Numbered from the stretch's first letter, positions 10,558 to 22,490 are shown. The stretch: DNA of 64,000 nucleotides from Sanguinoderma infundibulare (GCA_032821775.1 JAVLRN010000010.1:1674001-1738000), one strand, 5' to 3'. The notes: a model not told the origin generated them from the sequence alone. Made by a program: numbers and translations.

Positions 10558-12659
10558 CGCTGGTCGGCGCTTGGGGCCTAACGCAGTAAACACGTCAATT
10601 TGGAAGTAGACTTTGTGCAGAACAGATGTTGGGCTTACCCTGGTTGCTGGCTTGTGTGTGGACGACCTGTTGAAACGAGAGACGGGAGAGGGCGAAAACC
10701 ACGCCGGCCACCTGATGATGCATCAAGTTAACTCAATTGTCGCACTAGCGCGCAATTGTTGCACACTCACGGTAGGGGATAGGAGAGGGGGTTACGATCC
10801 TCTCACAACGTGCACCCTCGTCTTGTATCCTGTCCGTCGACGTGGCGTGTGAGAGGCTGATGTTCGGACTTCGAAAGGTGACGCTTCGCGCAAGTTCCAT
10901 TCATCACAGCCATGCACACGCAGTATGCTTATGAGAATGTGGACATGAGGCGGATAACATATATGAGCAGCGCCCCCAGCCTACCTGCAGAATATCGCAC
11001 ACGGATCACCGGGCCCTTATCAGGTCACGATAGGCGTGACTGACGAGCGGCTCAGAACCACAACACGCTGGAGAGGTTCCTCGGACAGCATAAAATGCAA
11101 CGTCATACCCGTCGTACACCCGCAGGTCGATCAAAAGTACATGGACTTCACAGCATGAACTGGCAGTCCTGCAAGACCTTGGATAAGCCTGGCCTCTGAT
11201 CTGTGTTTGGTCTCGGCGGATCAGGGTCTGTCCTTCCTCGTATCAGCAGGGTGGACGGCTCGGAATCGACAATCGACGATGCTTACCTTCGAGAAGATTG
11301 AGCCTCGGAATCTCTCCCAATACTGCCGGCTCTAGTCGGGAGCCCAGCATAGTGACTAAGGGGCCTCCATGCACTCCACGGACACATCCAGAGCCAGTAC
11401 GATGTCGGCCAGCAGGACCGAACCTAACCTTCAATGCCAACGTGAGTTCGGCGATCATACGACCGTGTAGGACCCTGTACACGCACCTCGGCACCAGTAT
11501 GCAAGGTTTGCGAACCTGCAAGAACCGGAGTGCCAAGGTCAGACTCACCTACAACCAGCCATGGCCGTCGTTCCACGCACGTCGACGGCATGCCGCATTG
11601 ACAAAACTCTACCACCTCGAGGTGAGTGCAAACGTTGACCGGGCTAGATCGCTTCCACCCAGGAGTCGCGCAGCAGCATCTTCGCCGCCACGTTTCCAAC
11701 ACGCATAAACCTGCAAGATGCAGAGTGTTCATGCAGCTGTCACTGGGAGACGATGTGGTACACGTTCTCGCTTAATCAAAGAGACACCGTCTCCACCGTC
11801 CAGCCCCCGAAGGATCTCGCCTTGCATGTTTCCGCCAGGATTCCCAGGTATATGCGGAAATGCAATCACCTTCAGCACGATCAGCGTCAGCCAATGGGGA
11901 TAGAGCGAGAGGACAAGACTCGCGACCAACCTGGGATTTTCTTCTGGTGATTGGAGGCTGTGAGGGTTCAGCGCACGAAGCGGGGGACTCCATGATGACA
12001 CAGCCCAGGCGAACGCAAGGCACCCTCGTGCTCAGCGTCCTTGGCCGGACACGGCGAGAGAGCTTCGCTCAGCCACGTCGGAGAGGGATGTCGCGGGACG
12101 AAACTATGCCGACACTGAGTCGATGCGAAATCCGAAATCCTCCCGAGCACTAGCTGACCATGCCTTCGACCATGACAACTATACATGACTGACCGTGCGG
12201 AGACGAGGAAGAGGTCATGGAACGTTCCATCGGATGCGCAGTACCTAAAGCCGGAACATCTTCAAGGTCATCCTCAGGAAGAGCACAGATGCGCACACAC
12301 CTTGGTCGGATGACATGACCGCCACTGAATACGGATCGACGAGACTCCTAGGTACGTCGATGACAGCATCCGTGACGCTGACCTCAACAAGTGAGAGCCA
12401 TGGACCAGCGAAGGAAGACCGCATAAGGGCACCATGGCATATCATTTGTAGCTCATTGTTCTCAAGCCAATCATCCAGTCGTCGCGCGACAGGTCGACCC
12501 GCTTCTGAGAGGAGTTCCTCTGGCGCGAGCGCACCGCAGGCTGGTTTCTGACACCGCTGGAGGATTCTTGATGGAGGACATGGGTGGGTGCTATACGGTA
12601 CTAATACTGGACTGGGAACAATAGGGAGGCAATGAACATAAGTCCCAACTAACATTTCG
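10558..12659. other. Unassigned region, possibly decayed intron-rich gene
   Basis: About 2.1 kb upstream of HET copy 2. The minus strand between about 11240 and 12655 has several stretches that look like short exons separated by GT-AG-like gaps, including 12310-12560 with peptides such as RRLDDWLENNELQMICHGAL. No consistent frame or known family could be assembled. It may be a real unknown gene or a relic. The 300 bases above 10557 are the likely promoter of HET copy 2. Confidence 0.3.
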
Positions 12660-13335
12660 CGGCGACGTACCTGGCCCCATCGGGCTTTCGGGGATTTATT
12701 ACAGCTATGGGCGGAGCGTGTGTGATGCTCCGTCCATGACTACCAAACCCGCGTTCCCGGTCCCATCGCAGTGTGCTGGAGGGCTTCCTTCAAGGTGGGG
12801 ACTAACAGAAGGAGGACGTTCGCGTGGACAAGACGTGGTAACAAGAGTCGCGAACATTGATTCAAATGCGGATGCGGATGAGAGATGACCCATGATAACT
12901 TTGAGGAGCGAACGATTACTATGTCGGGTTCTGGATATCTACAGCACACGATAGCTAGTCAGAGATCATTCGGGGCGGTGACGTCCATGAAGCCACTCAC
13001 CCGGGACGGACGCATATGTTCACAAGATACGAACCGCAAAGTCGCTCCCATACCTCCAAATGTCGAGTCTGTATTGAACAGGAAGAATCCAGCAGGCTAG
13101 CGTCGACGTCGTGCTGATGCTGTCCCCGATGGTGCTGAGTGCTAACAATGCGGAGACAGGAACTGGCAGAGTGGTTGATCGAGCAGGGATGTGGATGCCA
13201 TGTACTTTAATATGATCAGATGGCACAGTCGGGCTTGGGAGGGGAATGGGGGAATGATGTCCGAGAGAAGGAACCGTCGCTGTTGTGCTCGCCGAGGCTG
13301 CAGCAATTGGCGTCTAGGGCCTGGTCGGCGGAAGA
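12660..13335 (-). repeat. Repeat family copy 3
   Basis: Bases 13043-13330 are almost identical to 1-290, and the left half is similar to 5.82-6.02 kb. The minus strand keeps the CDGTGNAGLVV peptide seen in copy 2. Its right edge at about 13335 coincides with the point where the neighbouring MYND pseudogene loses similarity to its intact relatives, so it probably truncated that gene by insertion or recombination. Confidence 0.65.
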
Positions 13336-13873
13336 CAGAGGACCACAAAGAGCGGCAGCTTATCAGCGAGTTGCAGCACTGCGATGAACTGGCGCATGCA
13401 CGTATGTTAGACAAATGAACAGTCAAACAAGAGACGCTTGGGACGCACTCGGGTCAAGATCGTACTATGCATCTCCTCATCCTGAAACAAGCACCACCAG
13501 ATTCCCATGCCCATACACTTAGCCACACTCTGCACTATCTCGCACACGTCGGCGAAGGGATCGACGAACGATAACATCTTGATGCTTTCTCCGGCCCGAA
13601 ACTTTGAGTATAGCTTGGCCCCGTCGTCGAGGGTGTACCACGCTCAGGACTCAAACAGAGGCCTGGCGTTGATGGCGGACTCGCCGTGCTTGACCACCGG
13701 CCAGGGGTTCAGCGCGTTGAGATCCATCGACGGCGGGAGACGGTCCTTGTACCGAGGGCATCGCAGAGACGTTTGTCAAGAATGTCGTCCAAGAACTTGG
13801 TGTCGACGGGGATGTCGACGCGCAGCGAGTTTAGTATTCGGATGGTTTCAGGGCGAGTAAGCGGATCGAGCAT
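13336..13873 (-). pseudogene. MYND-family protein pseudogene A (truncated, frameshifted)
   Basis: This minus-strand stretch is closely similar to the first exon, first intron and start of exon 2 of the intact MYND gene at 20789-22490, including the bases just before its ATG at 13873. It begins MLDPLTRPETIRILNSLRVD. An 11-base deletion after the block KRLCDAL shifts the frame. Similarity stops at about 13336, where repeat copy 3 begins, so the zinc finger and C-terminal part are absent. The copy cannot make the full protein. Confidence 0.85.
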
Positions 13874-14642
13874 AGCGAGAAGACAGCCCGGGTATTCGAG
13901 GGGGTAGTAGGGTAAATGAAAGAGTTGTATTTACGACGAGGAAGTCCAAGGCTGAGTCGTTGCTGCGACCCGATGTCCGAAGACGCCGCCAGTCTCGGCG
14001 CACAAAGTCCGTCGTCGGTGATCGTCGATTCCCAAAAGGTGCAGCGCCGAGGTGCCGGCTGGTGCCGGTCGCCGGTCGGCTATGGTCGTATTTTCGAACC
14101 ACAGCAGGTTTGCCGATCGGCCCTGATTCTCTGTGCACACGTTCTCTCCCCTCCGTCCGACGTATCATGGTTTACTCAACATGCCGTCTCTGTCAGCATG
14201 CACTCCTTGGCCGATACAAATGAAGTGATGTCTTATGCAAGAAAACCCTGGGACAGAAGCAAGACTTCCCAATTCCACCAGTATGTACTGTTCGTAGCTA
14301 ATAAAGTTTGTGTATTAATTTTCAGTGCAGGTCTTCGCTGCCTTGTGACCATCGTATTACTCCACTGAGTTCACCTTATCGCCTTACCATCGATGACCCT
14401 GCCCACTAGGCATTATCAAGGTCGGCCACTATCGCACCATAGCGTCGTTGCTTCCATCCGCGAAGACCCTCAGTTCCCTGCATGACTTCTCACCAAGGTT
14501 GACAGGTGCGAAGACTGCATGCTTTCTATCGGTCAACAAACTCGGACGCTGACCCCTCAGCTGTAGTGTCCTCGTGTATATAAAGCCACGATGCACGACT
14601 TGGGAACGATACAGACGACCTTCGCCTCCTTTTCTTAACTCC
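13874..14642. other. Intergenic; promoter region of P450-1
   Basis: No gene was found between the MYND pseudogene and the P450. The right end holds the TATA box at 14577-14584. Plus-strand frames such as 13916-14368 have no recognisable content. Confidence 0.5.
14577..14584 (+). promoter_or_regulatory. TATA box of P450-1
   Basis: TATATAAA lies 59 bases upstream of the chosen ATG at 14643. An in-frame ATG at 14574 overlaps this box and is therefore unlikely to be translated. Confidence 0.6.
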
Positions 14643-16766
14643 ATGGTCTCTTACGTCACAGCGTCAGCAATCTTATGGCCATCATGGGTCGCACTCGGTG
14701 CGATCTTAGCACTAGTGCTGTTAATCACGGCCGTAATCCGCCCCAAGCGAGCTCTTCGCCTACCCCCAGGCCCCCGGCCGCTGCCCATCCTCGGCAACGC
14801 TCTCGATTTACCACGATCCAACATCGCCGCAGAATGGGTCGCATTGTCTAAGAACTACGGTAAGTACTCGAATACTCGTCGCATTGTCCAGGACGCTTAT
14901 TAGCCACCACCAGGCGATATCGTCTATCTCGACGTCCCCGGACAACCAGTCCTCACCATCAACTCCTTCAACCACGCCCTCGAGCTACTTGACAAGAAGT
15001 CCATGAATATTTCCCACCGCCCAGACTCTGTCATGGCTAAACTGTACGTGCCATCCATATTCGCGCATCCCTGCTCCCAGCTTTGACATTGGCCCCCGGC
15101 CAGTTTCGGCATGGACGAGTTCTTCGTCTTCATGCCGTACGGGCGCAAATGGCGGGAGCATCGCCGCGCATTCCACAAGACGTTCGGACCGGAGGCCATT
15201 CGGCAATGGCGCTCAATCCAAGTCAAGGTCGCTCGGAAGCTGCTCTACCGACTTTTACAATCCCCGAAGGACTTCGCGGCGCACCTCAACACGTGAGTAA
15301 ACCTGACTTTCCATTCGTTTCCATCAGCCAAATAAAAGCTCTCCAGCGCCATCACGGAGACGGTCATGCGCATCGTGTATGGCATAGAGCTCACCGGGGC
15401 CGAAGGCCATCGCGAGTACTTCGGTATGGTCAACCGGATCGTGTCGATGGTGGAACCATTGCTTGCAGCAAGTGCGCACCCCATGGAAGCGTTTCCCTTC
15501 CTGCGCCACCTGCCCACCTGGCTCCCTGGAATGGGGGTCAAGCGGGATGCTCTCGAGAAGAGGGACGAAATGGATGCGATCACCGCCAAGCTGTATGCTC
15601 TGTCGACGACTGCCACGGTGGGATCCCCCAGCATCCTAGTCAATTGATGTGACCGATGGTTTCTGACGTCCGGATACTGCGTAGACGGATGGCGTAATCA
15701 CAGATTCAATGGTAACCAGAATCCACGCAGAGGTTGATGAGGAACACCTGCATACCCCGGAAACAAAGGCGATGTTCCAGTGGTCCACATCAGGTTCTTT
15801 CATCGGTGCGTGCCCATTTTACACTTGCGTTGTACCCTCGCTTACCGTGTTTTACTCCAGGGGGTGTTGAGACAGCACGTATCCTTTTCTGCGATTCATC
15901 GATGGTAGTACTTACCTCTGCGGCACCTAGTCCAACTCGATCATGGAGGCATTCTTCCTCGCCATGGCGATGAACCCCGCAGCGCAGAAGAAAGCCCAGG
16001 AAGAGCTCCATACCGTCGTCGGCCCCGATCGGCTGCCAGAATATAGCGACCTCGACTCGCTCCCGTACCTTCAGGCGGTCATGAAGGAGCTGCAGCGATG
16101 GCACGTCCCGGGACCACTCGGCGTGGCGCACGTCGCCGGAGAAGACGACGAGTACATGGGATACGACATCCCTGCAGGCACCACGATCTACGCTAACCTA
16201 TGGTGTGTCAGAGTCGCTTGCGCTTTTTTCTCGCATCGGCACCGTTGACGACGCTTACTTCTCACACAGGGCCATGGCTCATAATCCAGAGGAATATCCC
16301 AACCCGGAAGCGTTCATCCCAGAACGTTTCGTCCCCAAGGGCGACAAACCGCCGGCAAGAGACCCCACCGAATTCGTATTCGGCTTCGGCCGGAGGTCAG
16401 TATGATACTGTCCCATGCGTCCGCTGCACGTCGTTTTCCACCAAAAGCTGACGCAGTGGATTTGAAACCTGCAGGGTCTGTCCCGGACGCTACTTCCTCC
16501 AGGAGGCCTTGTTCATCTTCTGCGCGACCATCCTGCACGTTCTCGACATCCGGCCGCCCGTGGACGAGCGTGGGGTGCCTGTGAAGCTCCAATACAGGGC
16601 TTCTGGTGGCATGGTCTCGTGCGTCTTGCCTTTTCCTTTTCGTCAATCAAAACGTTGCTGACCCCATTTAATTGCCAGGCATGTTCACGGGTACGAGTAC
16701 GTCATCAAGTCGCGGGGCCCGCGGGCGGAACGGCTGGTGGGCGAAGCCGCGCATTCGGACATATGA
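14643..16766 (+). CDS. Cytochrome P450 monooxygenase (P450-1)
   Basis: A membrane-anchored, heme-thiolate monooxygenase; substrate unknown. Ten exons (14643-14859, 14914-15043, 15104-15292, 15347-15617, 15685-15805, 15861-15874, 15931-16202, 16270-16395, 16475-16618, 16679-16766) give 523 residues. The N-terminus has a hydrophobic anchor, then the proline-rich hinge LRLPPGPRPLPILGN. Further signatures are RKWREHRRAF in helix C, the I-helix GGVETS (standing for A/G-G-x-D/E-T), the K-helix KELQRWH (ExxR), PERFVPKG, and the heme loop FGFGRRVCPGR with the cysteine ligand. Exon 6 is only 14 nt and is followed by an intron that appears to start GC rather than GT. P450-2 at 38453 has the same phases and nearly the same exon sizes, so the two are duplicates. 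Confidence 0.93.
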
Positions 16767-17328
16767 GGATGATCTAAGTCATGCCAAGGCATGCATTCCG
16801 TGTGCTGCTACATGTCGCTTTTGATGGGTCAGTACGTACTCCACCACCGTGATGTATAATCATATCTCTGGGTGCACAAGTTGCGCTACATAGAGGAACT
16901 CTAGAATGAATAAAATGTATTTCATGGAGCACGTATGCTGTACACGCCCGTCGTCTGGCCGACACGCTTCGGATCGCTCAGAGTCCTCGGTTCAGTAATA
17001 AGTATCTGTAACTGCAAATCATAAGGACATGCACATCGGCATCGTGCTTGGCGCAGCCACTCGGTCGACTCAACCGCCACTGATTGTCCGGCACACGCCC
17101 AAAAGACACGCCAGGCAGGTACGTGGCTTATCGATCGGTCGACGACGGTGACAGCGCTCACCTGCGAATGCACTCAGCCTCTCCCGCCTCACCCGCCTGC
17201 GTGGAACACACACCATTGAACGCCTATCAAGCTACAGATACAGAACCGAACATATGCTATCGTACACTCACGCTATAGATACGCACGCTGCAGATCCCAA
17301 TCCCGACACCGCAAAACGCCCCCGTTCC
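16767..17328. other. Convergent intergenic between P450-1 and catalase
   Basis: About 560 bases that should hold the 3' ends of both converging genes. AATAAA-like strings occur near 16911 (gaataaaatg). No gene is seen. Confidence 0.5.
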
Positions 17329-19375
17329 CTAGTATGGAACCTTGTCCGTGAGGCCCTCGAGCTCGCGCTCGTAGCACCGATGCTGGCTGAGCTCGTACGC
17401 AAAGCTGGACGCGAACCCCTTCTCGCCCTTCCCGATCTTCAGCACGTCCGCCGCCCCCGAGCCCGCGTCGTACTTTCCGGCGGTGACGACCCCGTACGAC
17501 GTCGTCACCGCGTCGCTGCCGAGGTCCGGCGCAAAGTGCACGCCCGGCAGCCTGACCGCCTCGCGCAGGAACGCCACTCCTATCAATGCAGACAGATAGC
17601 ATTTTTCAGACGACGATCAGCGTCCGCGTCAACAGGGAACAGGAAGCAGGGAAGAGCGAACTCACCCTCGCCAAGCGCCCCGATGACCTTGCAATGCCCA
17701 AACGCCTCCCGCGCCCAGTGCACCGCGCGCCCGCTGTCCGCGAGCGCCTGCGCGTGCTTCGTGCCCCCAGGGATGATGAGCGCGTCGAAGAGCGTGCTGC
17801 GCTGGCCCTCCCAGTGCGCGTCCGCCCCATATCCCTTGCCCTTGCCGACCTCCTCGCCTGCGGGGTACACCGGGCCGCGCCGCGGCCCGACGACCCAGCT
17901 CGTCGCCTGCCCCGCCTTGAGGGCGGCGCGGAGCGCGAGCACCTCGCCGAGGTGGAAGCCGTCGGCGACGAGGATCGCGACGCGGCGCGATTTGATGGTG
18001 GGCGTCTTGGGCGCGAAGTCGAATTGGGAGATGTTGGGCGCGCGGTGGCCGGGGTTCGGGCGGGTGGGCTTGGTGGGGACGACGCCGCCGACGTTGGTCG
18101 CGACGTGCTTCGCGAGGTCGAAGTCGACGTTGGGGAGGAGCTTGGTGTAGGTGTCGTACACGACGGGGTCGTCGCAGTGGCTGAGCTCGAAAGAGTAGCT
18201 GTTGATGAGGTGCGTGCGCTCGACGGGCGAGAGGGAGTTGACGAAGAGTTGCGCCTGGCTGAAGTGCTCCTGGAACTTGGCGCTGCGCAGGCGCTGCTTG
18301 ACCCCCTCCACCCTCTGTGGGTACCTGCGCATGCCGCGGGGAACGATTTGTGATCTCAGATGCCGAGGCGGAAGACGGGCGGACTCACGATTCGTAACCT
18401 CCTTCTTTCGGAGGGACGGGGGCAGCTTGCTCGAGGCGGTTTGGCCAGTAGTTGAGCCCCTTCATGATCTTGTGCTTCATCTGGCCATCGCGCTGATGGT
18501 TCATGACCGGGCACACAGGCCGGTTGATGGGGAGCTCCTGCCAGTTCACGCCGAGGCGAGAGAGCTGGGTGTCAAAGTACGAGAAGTTGCGACCCTGGAG
18601 GAGCGGATCGTCGCTGAACCCGATGCCGGGTACGACGTTCGCAGTGCAAAACGCGACCTGCTCGACCTCGGGGAAGAACTCGTCGACGGTGCGGTTGAGG
18701 ACCATCTCGCCGATGATCTCCACTGGCACGAGGTTCTCCGGCCAGATCTTCGTGGCGTCCAGGATGTCGAACTCGAAGTCGTTCTCCTTCTCCTCGGGAA
18801 TGACTTGGATCCCGAAGAACCACTTGGGATACGCGCCGGTAGTGATCGCCTCTTCGAGGTCTTTGCGGTGGAAATCTGATGCGGGGTCAGCACACCCTGC
18901 GACGCTTTGGGCGCCTGAGACGACCTACCGGGGTCCTGTCCACTGATTTTCAAAGCCTCGTCCCACATGAGACTGTTCACTCCAAGCTCAGGGATCCAGT
19001 GGAACTTGACAAAGGAGCGCTTTCCTTGGTCGTTCGTCAGAGTAACTGCGACACCGGGAGATGAGGACACGCTGATAACGCCAGACAATACCTCTCACAA
19101 GTGTTAACACCAAATCCTTGCATCATGCGGAAGGAGCGGGGTATGGCGCGGTCTGACATGATCCAGGTGATCATGTGGGCAGCTAGGCAAACAAATGAGT
19201 CTCCGGTGGCCATGCCATAGAATCGTCGAACGTACTCTCTGGAGTCAAGCCGGCAAAATCCCATAGGTTGTTGTGGGCTGTCTGCCCGGTAGGCACCTCG
19301 TTGTTGGGCTCCGGCTTGACCGAGTGGACGAAATCGGGAAACTTGATGGCGTCCTGAATGAAGAAGACGGGAATG

Positions 19376-19406
<31 letters not shown>

Positions 19407-20324
19407 GGGTGTAGAGTTTGACCGCGAAGCCACGGACGTCACGGACAGTGTCCTGTGCAGTTCGGGTATGACACACAGGCCAGGGAGAAGAATCATGGAT
19501 ACACTTACTGCCCCTCCTCGGGATGACTGGACAGTGCTGAAGCGCACGAACGTCGAGGTGACTCGCGATGGGTCGGTCAAGACAGGAGCATAGGTGTACT
19601 TGGATGCCTTGCTATCGTAAACCTAGATGTGTGCGCGGGTAAGCGGCGGGGCATCAACAAAGGTTCAGGACCCTAAGCATCCCAGATGCCCTGAGTGCTG
19701 AGATGGGAGCGCGACAGATCGTATCAGGTTCTAAGGCAGGTCTGGCTTAGGACCTGACTGTGCTCTGGATCTCTCAGGAGGCCCCTGAGGGAAACTCAGG
19801 GACTATTAGGGAAGCGAGGTCTTGCTGACGACACTGATACAGGCATTCATACCTTGAAGTACCCGTGGGCGCCGGAGCCACGGGCGTGGACGACTCGCTG
19901 GTATTGTACCTAAGTAACGATATCTAAGCCATCTGAATGATACCACATACCTCTGGAATGCGCTCATGGTCAAAGCGCATGATCTTCTCCCTAGCAAGCT
20001 GCGAAACATATTGGTAGTCGGACGCATCAGATGTTGAACGGCCATACCTGGTCCTCCAACAGCGCCGGCCCCGGGCGGTCGCCGTTGGATGCGCTCAACC
20101 TGAGGGCATGTATTTGAAAAATGATGTCCAAGTCGATGGGCCGAAGGGACGCAAGGTACACACCAGTTATCTGTGTCTGCGACGTAGACACCATGGTCGG
20201 TCGTGATGCCCTTCCGAGGCGGCTTTCCCAAGTCGACGGTATCCCTAGCAAGATCGGCGACCTTGTCGGTGTCGACGGTGAGAGCGACGTAGGCCTGCTT
20301 TACGGCGCCGGTAGCAGAAGACAT
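17329..20324 (-). CDS. Catalase, large-subunit type with C-terminal DJ-1/PfpI-like domain
   Basis: Decomposes hydrogen peroxide to water and oxygen. Eleven exons (from 20324-20164 down to 17579-17329) join to 744 residues, the length expected for large-subunit catalases. The catalytic histidine lies in [12 protein letters not shown], the asparagine in GNNIPVFF, and the proximal heme tyrosine in [10 protein letters not shown]. Residues after about 530 form the extra domain ([25 protein letters not shown]) typical of this clade. No signal peptide is seen at [10 protein letters not shown], so it is probably intracellular. Intron 4 (19623-19852) is 230 nt, far longer than the others, and contains a hairpin. 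The gene is divergent from the MYND gene at 20789, with 464 bases between the two starts, and has a TATA-like box at 20386-20394. Confidence 0.95.
19726..19755. repeat. Hairpin inside catalase intron 4
   Basis: AGGTTCTAAG at 19726-19735 pairs with CTTAGGACCT at 19746-19755 with one mismatch around a 10-base loop. A second, shorter CTCAGG/CCTGAG pair follows near 19777-19791. It sits in the middle of the unusually long 230-nt intron and may mark a small insertion. Confidence 0.55.
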
Positions 20325-20385
20325 CAGATAGAAGGACGGATGATGATGGCCGTTGGAAGTGCATTATGTAGCGACGCTCGAGCTA

Positions 20386-20394
20386 TGATATAAG
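20386..20394 (-). promoter_or_regulatory. TATA-like box of the catalase gene
   Basis: The minus strand reads CTTATATCA here, about 65 bases upstream of the catalase ATG at 20324, within the region shared with the divergent MYND gene. Confidence 0.4.
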
Positions 20395-20788
20395 TGAGTT
20401 CGGACGGTATAATGAACGGACGACGTCACCAAGATATCACAACTGACGAACCTCCGAGTCCACGTCGTCCGCAGCAGAAACTTTAACGACGACCGCCGAC
20501 ACCGCTTGGCAAGACCATGTCATGACGTTTACGTATGATCTAAGAACGGAGAACGGATTTGATACGAAACGTCAAGTTTGTGTGAACATTTGGAGAAATC
20601 TTAAACTTCAAGTTCTATATGGGGGAAAACGGTCCGCAAAACGTAACATTCTCATTAACATTTTTCAGCCTGTTTTTGGGCACAAGAAATTTTGGTTTTC
20701 CTCGCGTGTCATGGCCAGGCCGACGCGAATACAAGTCTCTCATTCATTCACTTTACTGTCTCCATAATACTCTGTCTGTCTTCTCGCT

Positions 20789-22490
20789 ATGCTTGATCCA
20801 CTCACTCGCGCCGAAACCATCCGAGTACTCAATTCACTGAACGTCGACATCCCGGCGGACACCAAGCTCTTGGACGACATCCTCCACAAACGTCTCTGCG
20901 ATGCTCTCGATGCAGCTCAGTACAAGGACCGTCTTCCACCCTCGATGGATCTCAATTCGCTGAATCCCTGGCCGATGGTCGAGCACGACGAATCCGCCAT
21001 CAACGCCAGACCTCTTTTCGAGGCGTCGGCGAGGTACACCTTGGACGAAACGGGCAAGTTGTATTCAAAGCTTCGGGCCGGGAAAAGCACCCAGATTGTG
21101 CCGTTCGTGGACCCGTTTGCCGACCTGCGCGGGACCGTGCAAGAACTGGCGAGGTGGTTGGACATGGGAATCCGATGGTGCTTGCTTCAGGACGAGGAGA
21201 TGCAGAGTGCGATCCTGATCCGAGTGCGTTCGAGTGTCGCTCATTTGACTTCTCATTTGCCTGACATATGTGCGTGCGCCAGTTCGTCGCAGTGTTGGAA
21301 GTCAACGAGCAAATGCCGCTATTTGTGGTCCTCTATCGTGCCATCGACAAGGAGACGAGCGAGTCCGGTGCTGATTGGGCGGTCCAGCAGTCAAGGACTA
21401 ATGCCCCACACATCGGCTTTGGGTTCCACTCCATAACCGCCACTATACTCGAACAGAAGATGCTGCTCAATATTCTCAAGACAAACGAGTCGCTTGTGCC
21501 GTCAGACTACAACGTACCAAGACGGTCACTTGAAAGCCAGTTCAAGCTCTCCATCCTCCTTCCCATCGGATCACTCGAGTACGAGGCGCTTTCGAAGCTC
21601 AACAACAACATGGGGTGCACCGTCTGCGGCAGGCGCGCTAAAAGTCGGTGCACAGGCTGCCAGTCTGTCTCTTATTGCGGCGCAGGTAGGTCGTCGCTTC
21701 CACCTTCATCGCCCGGAGGCAAATTACGGTGTGACCAATCGGTACGCTCAACTGTCCATCACATCGGAGTTATATGTAACATGCGGTTACACGGCTGTTG
21801 CACAGAATTGTGCAACAGCCGTATGGTTGCACGTTATATGGTCGTTACATTGCAAATGGGACAGTGATAAGCCAGCCAGCACATTTCATGGTATGACATT
21901 CGAGCGTGTCCGATCTGGCTGAGATGCCTCCGATGCATGGCCGTCGTTTTCTCGTCCTCTGCCTTCTTGTGTTCTCGCTCATCCGCATGTGCATCGATCC
22001 AGCGTGTCAGCAGGCTGATTGGCGCGATCACAAGTCGGCCTGCCGCTTGCTCAAGGACGCAACATGGCGCACGATCCGTCTGCGCTCCGGCTACCCTGGT
22101 ATGGAGAACTGCTCGTTCAGTCTCCTCAACCGGCACACGAGCATCTCGCTCCCAGAAGGCTCCGGCCCGATGCGCAAGTATTTCTTCCTGGACGACGCAC
22201 TACCGCACGCGAACGTCTACGGCGACCGCGCTTTCCTAGTGAAGATGCAGATCACTCCTCTCGGCGCCGCCCCTGGGCACATCATGTTTTATGACCGGCG
22301 GCAGACGTTCCTCGGGTTCCTCCGCGAGGACGTTTCTCCTGGGTCGTTCGCGGAAGTCGAGGCGGAGATACGTGGCCCGCGCGGAGGCTTTATGGGGCGG
22401 AAGATGCATCGGTGGGTGAAGCGGACGGGCGGAGAGTGGGAGTTGAGCGTGTGTTTGGACAGGGTGCCGGCGACGGATGCGAAGTGGTGA
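20789..22490 (+). CDS. MYND zinc-finger protein, paralogue 1 (intact)
   Basis: Three exons (20789-21223, 21283-21685, 22003-22490) give 441 residues. The N-terminal block with PADTKLLDDILHKRLCDAL and AQYKDRLPPSMDLNSLNPWP is shared by all local paralogues but not a domain I can name. The MYND finger spans the exon 2-3 junction: CTVCGRRAKSRCTGCQSVSYC, then CQQADWRDHKSAC, with all expected Cys/His zinc ligands. A conserved C-terminal region follows (NVYGDRAFLVKMQI, MFYDRRQTF, EIRGPRGG) and ends in W before the stop. MYND domains generally mediate protein-protein contacts; no catalytic domain such as SET is present. Intron 2 is 317 nt, against 73 nt in paralogue 2, and contains a strong hairpin. 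Confidence 0.85.
21771..21841. repeat. Hairpin-forming inverted repeat in MYND-1 intron 2
   Basis: CGGCTGTTGCAC (21792-21803) and its perfect inverse at 21810-21821 flank the loop AGAATT. The pairing continues outward imperfectly, with transition-type mismatches and a small gap, to about 21771 and 21841. The 12-mer ACGGCTGTTGCA also occurs just after the gene at 22517-22528. The shape fits a short miniature transposable element or a structured RNA; no target-site duplication was identified. Confidence 0.7.

Noticed and set aside
17254..18879. Long plus-strand open frames (up to about 300 codons)
   Set aside because: They are antisense to the catalase exons, which carry all family motifs. High GC content keeps the opposite strand open.
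21771..21841. Hairpin as a transcription terminator
   Set aside because: It lies inside an intron of a nuclear gene with intact coding on both sides, so a terminator role makes little sense.
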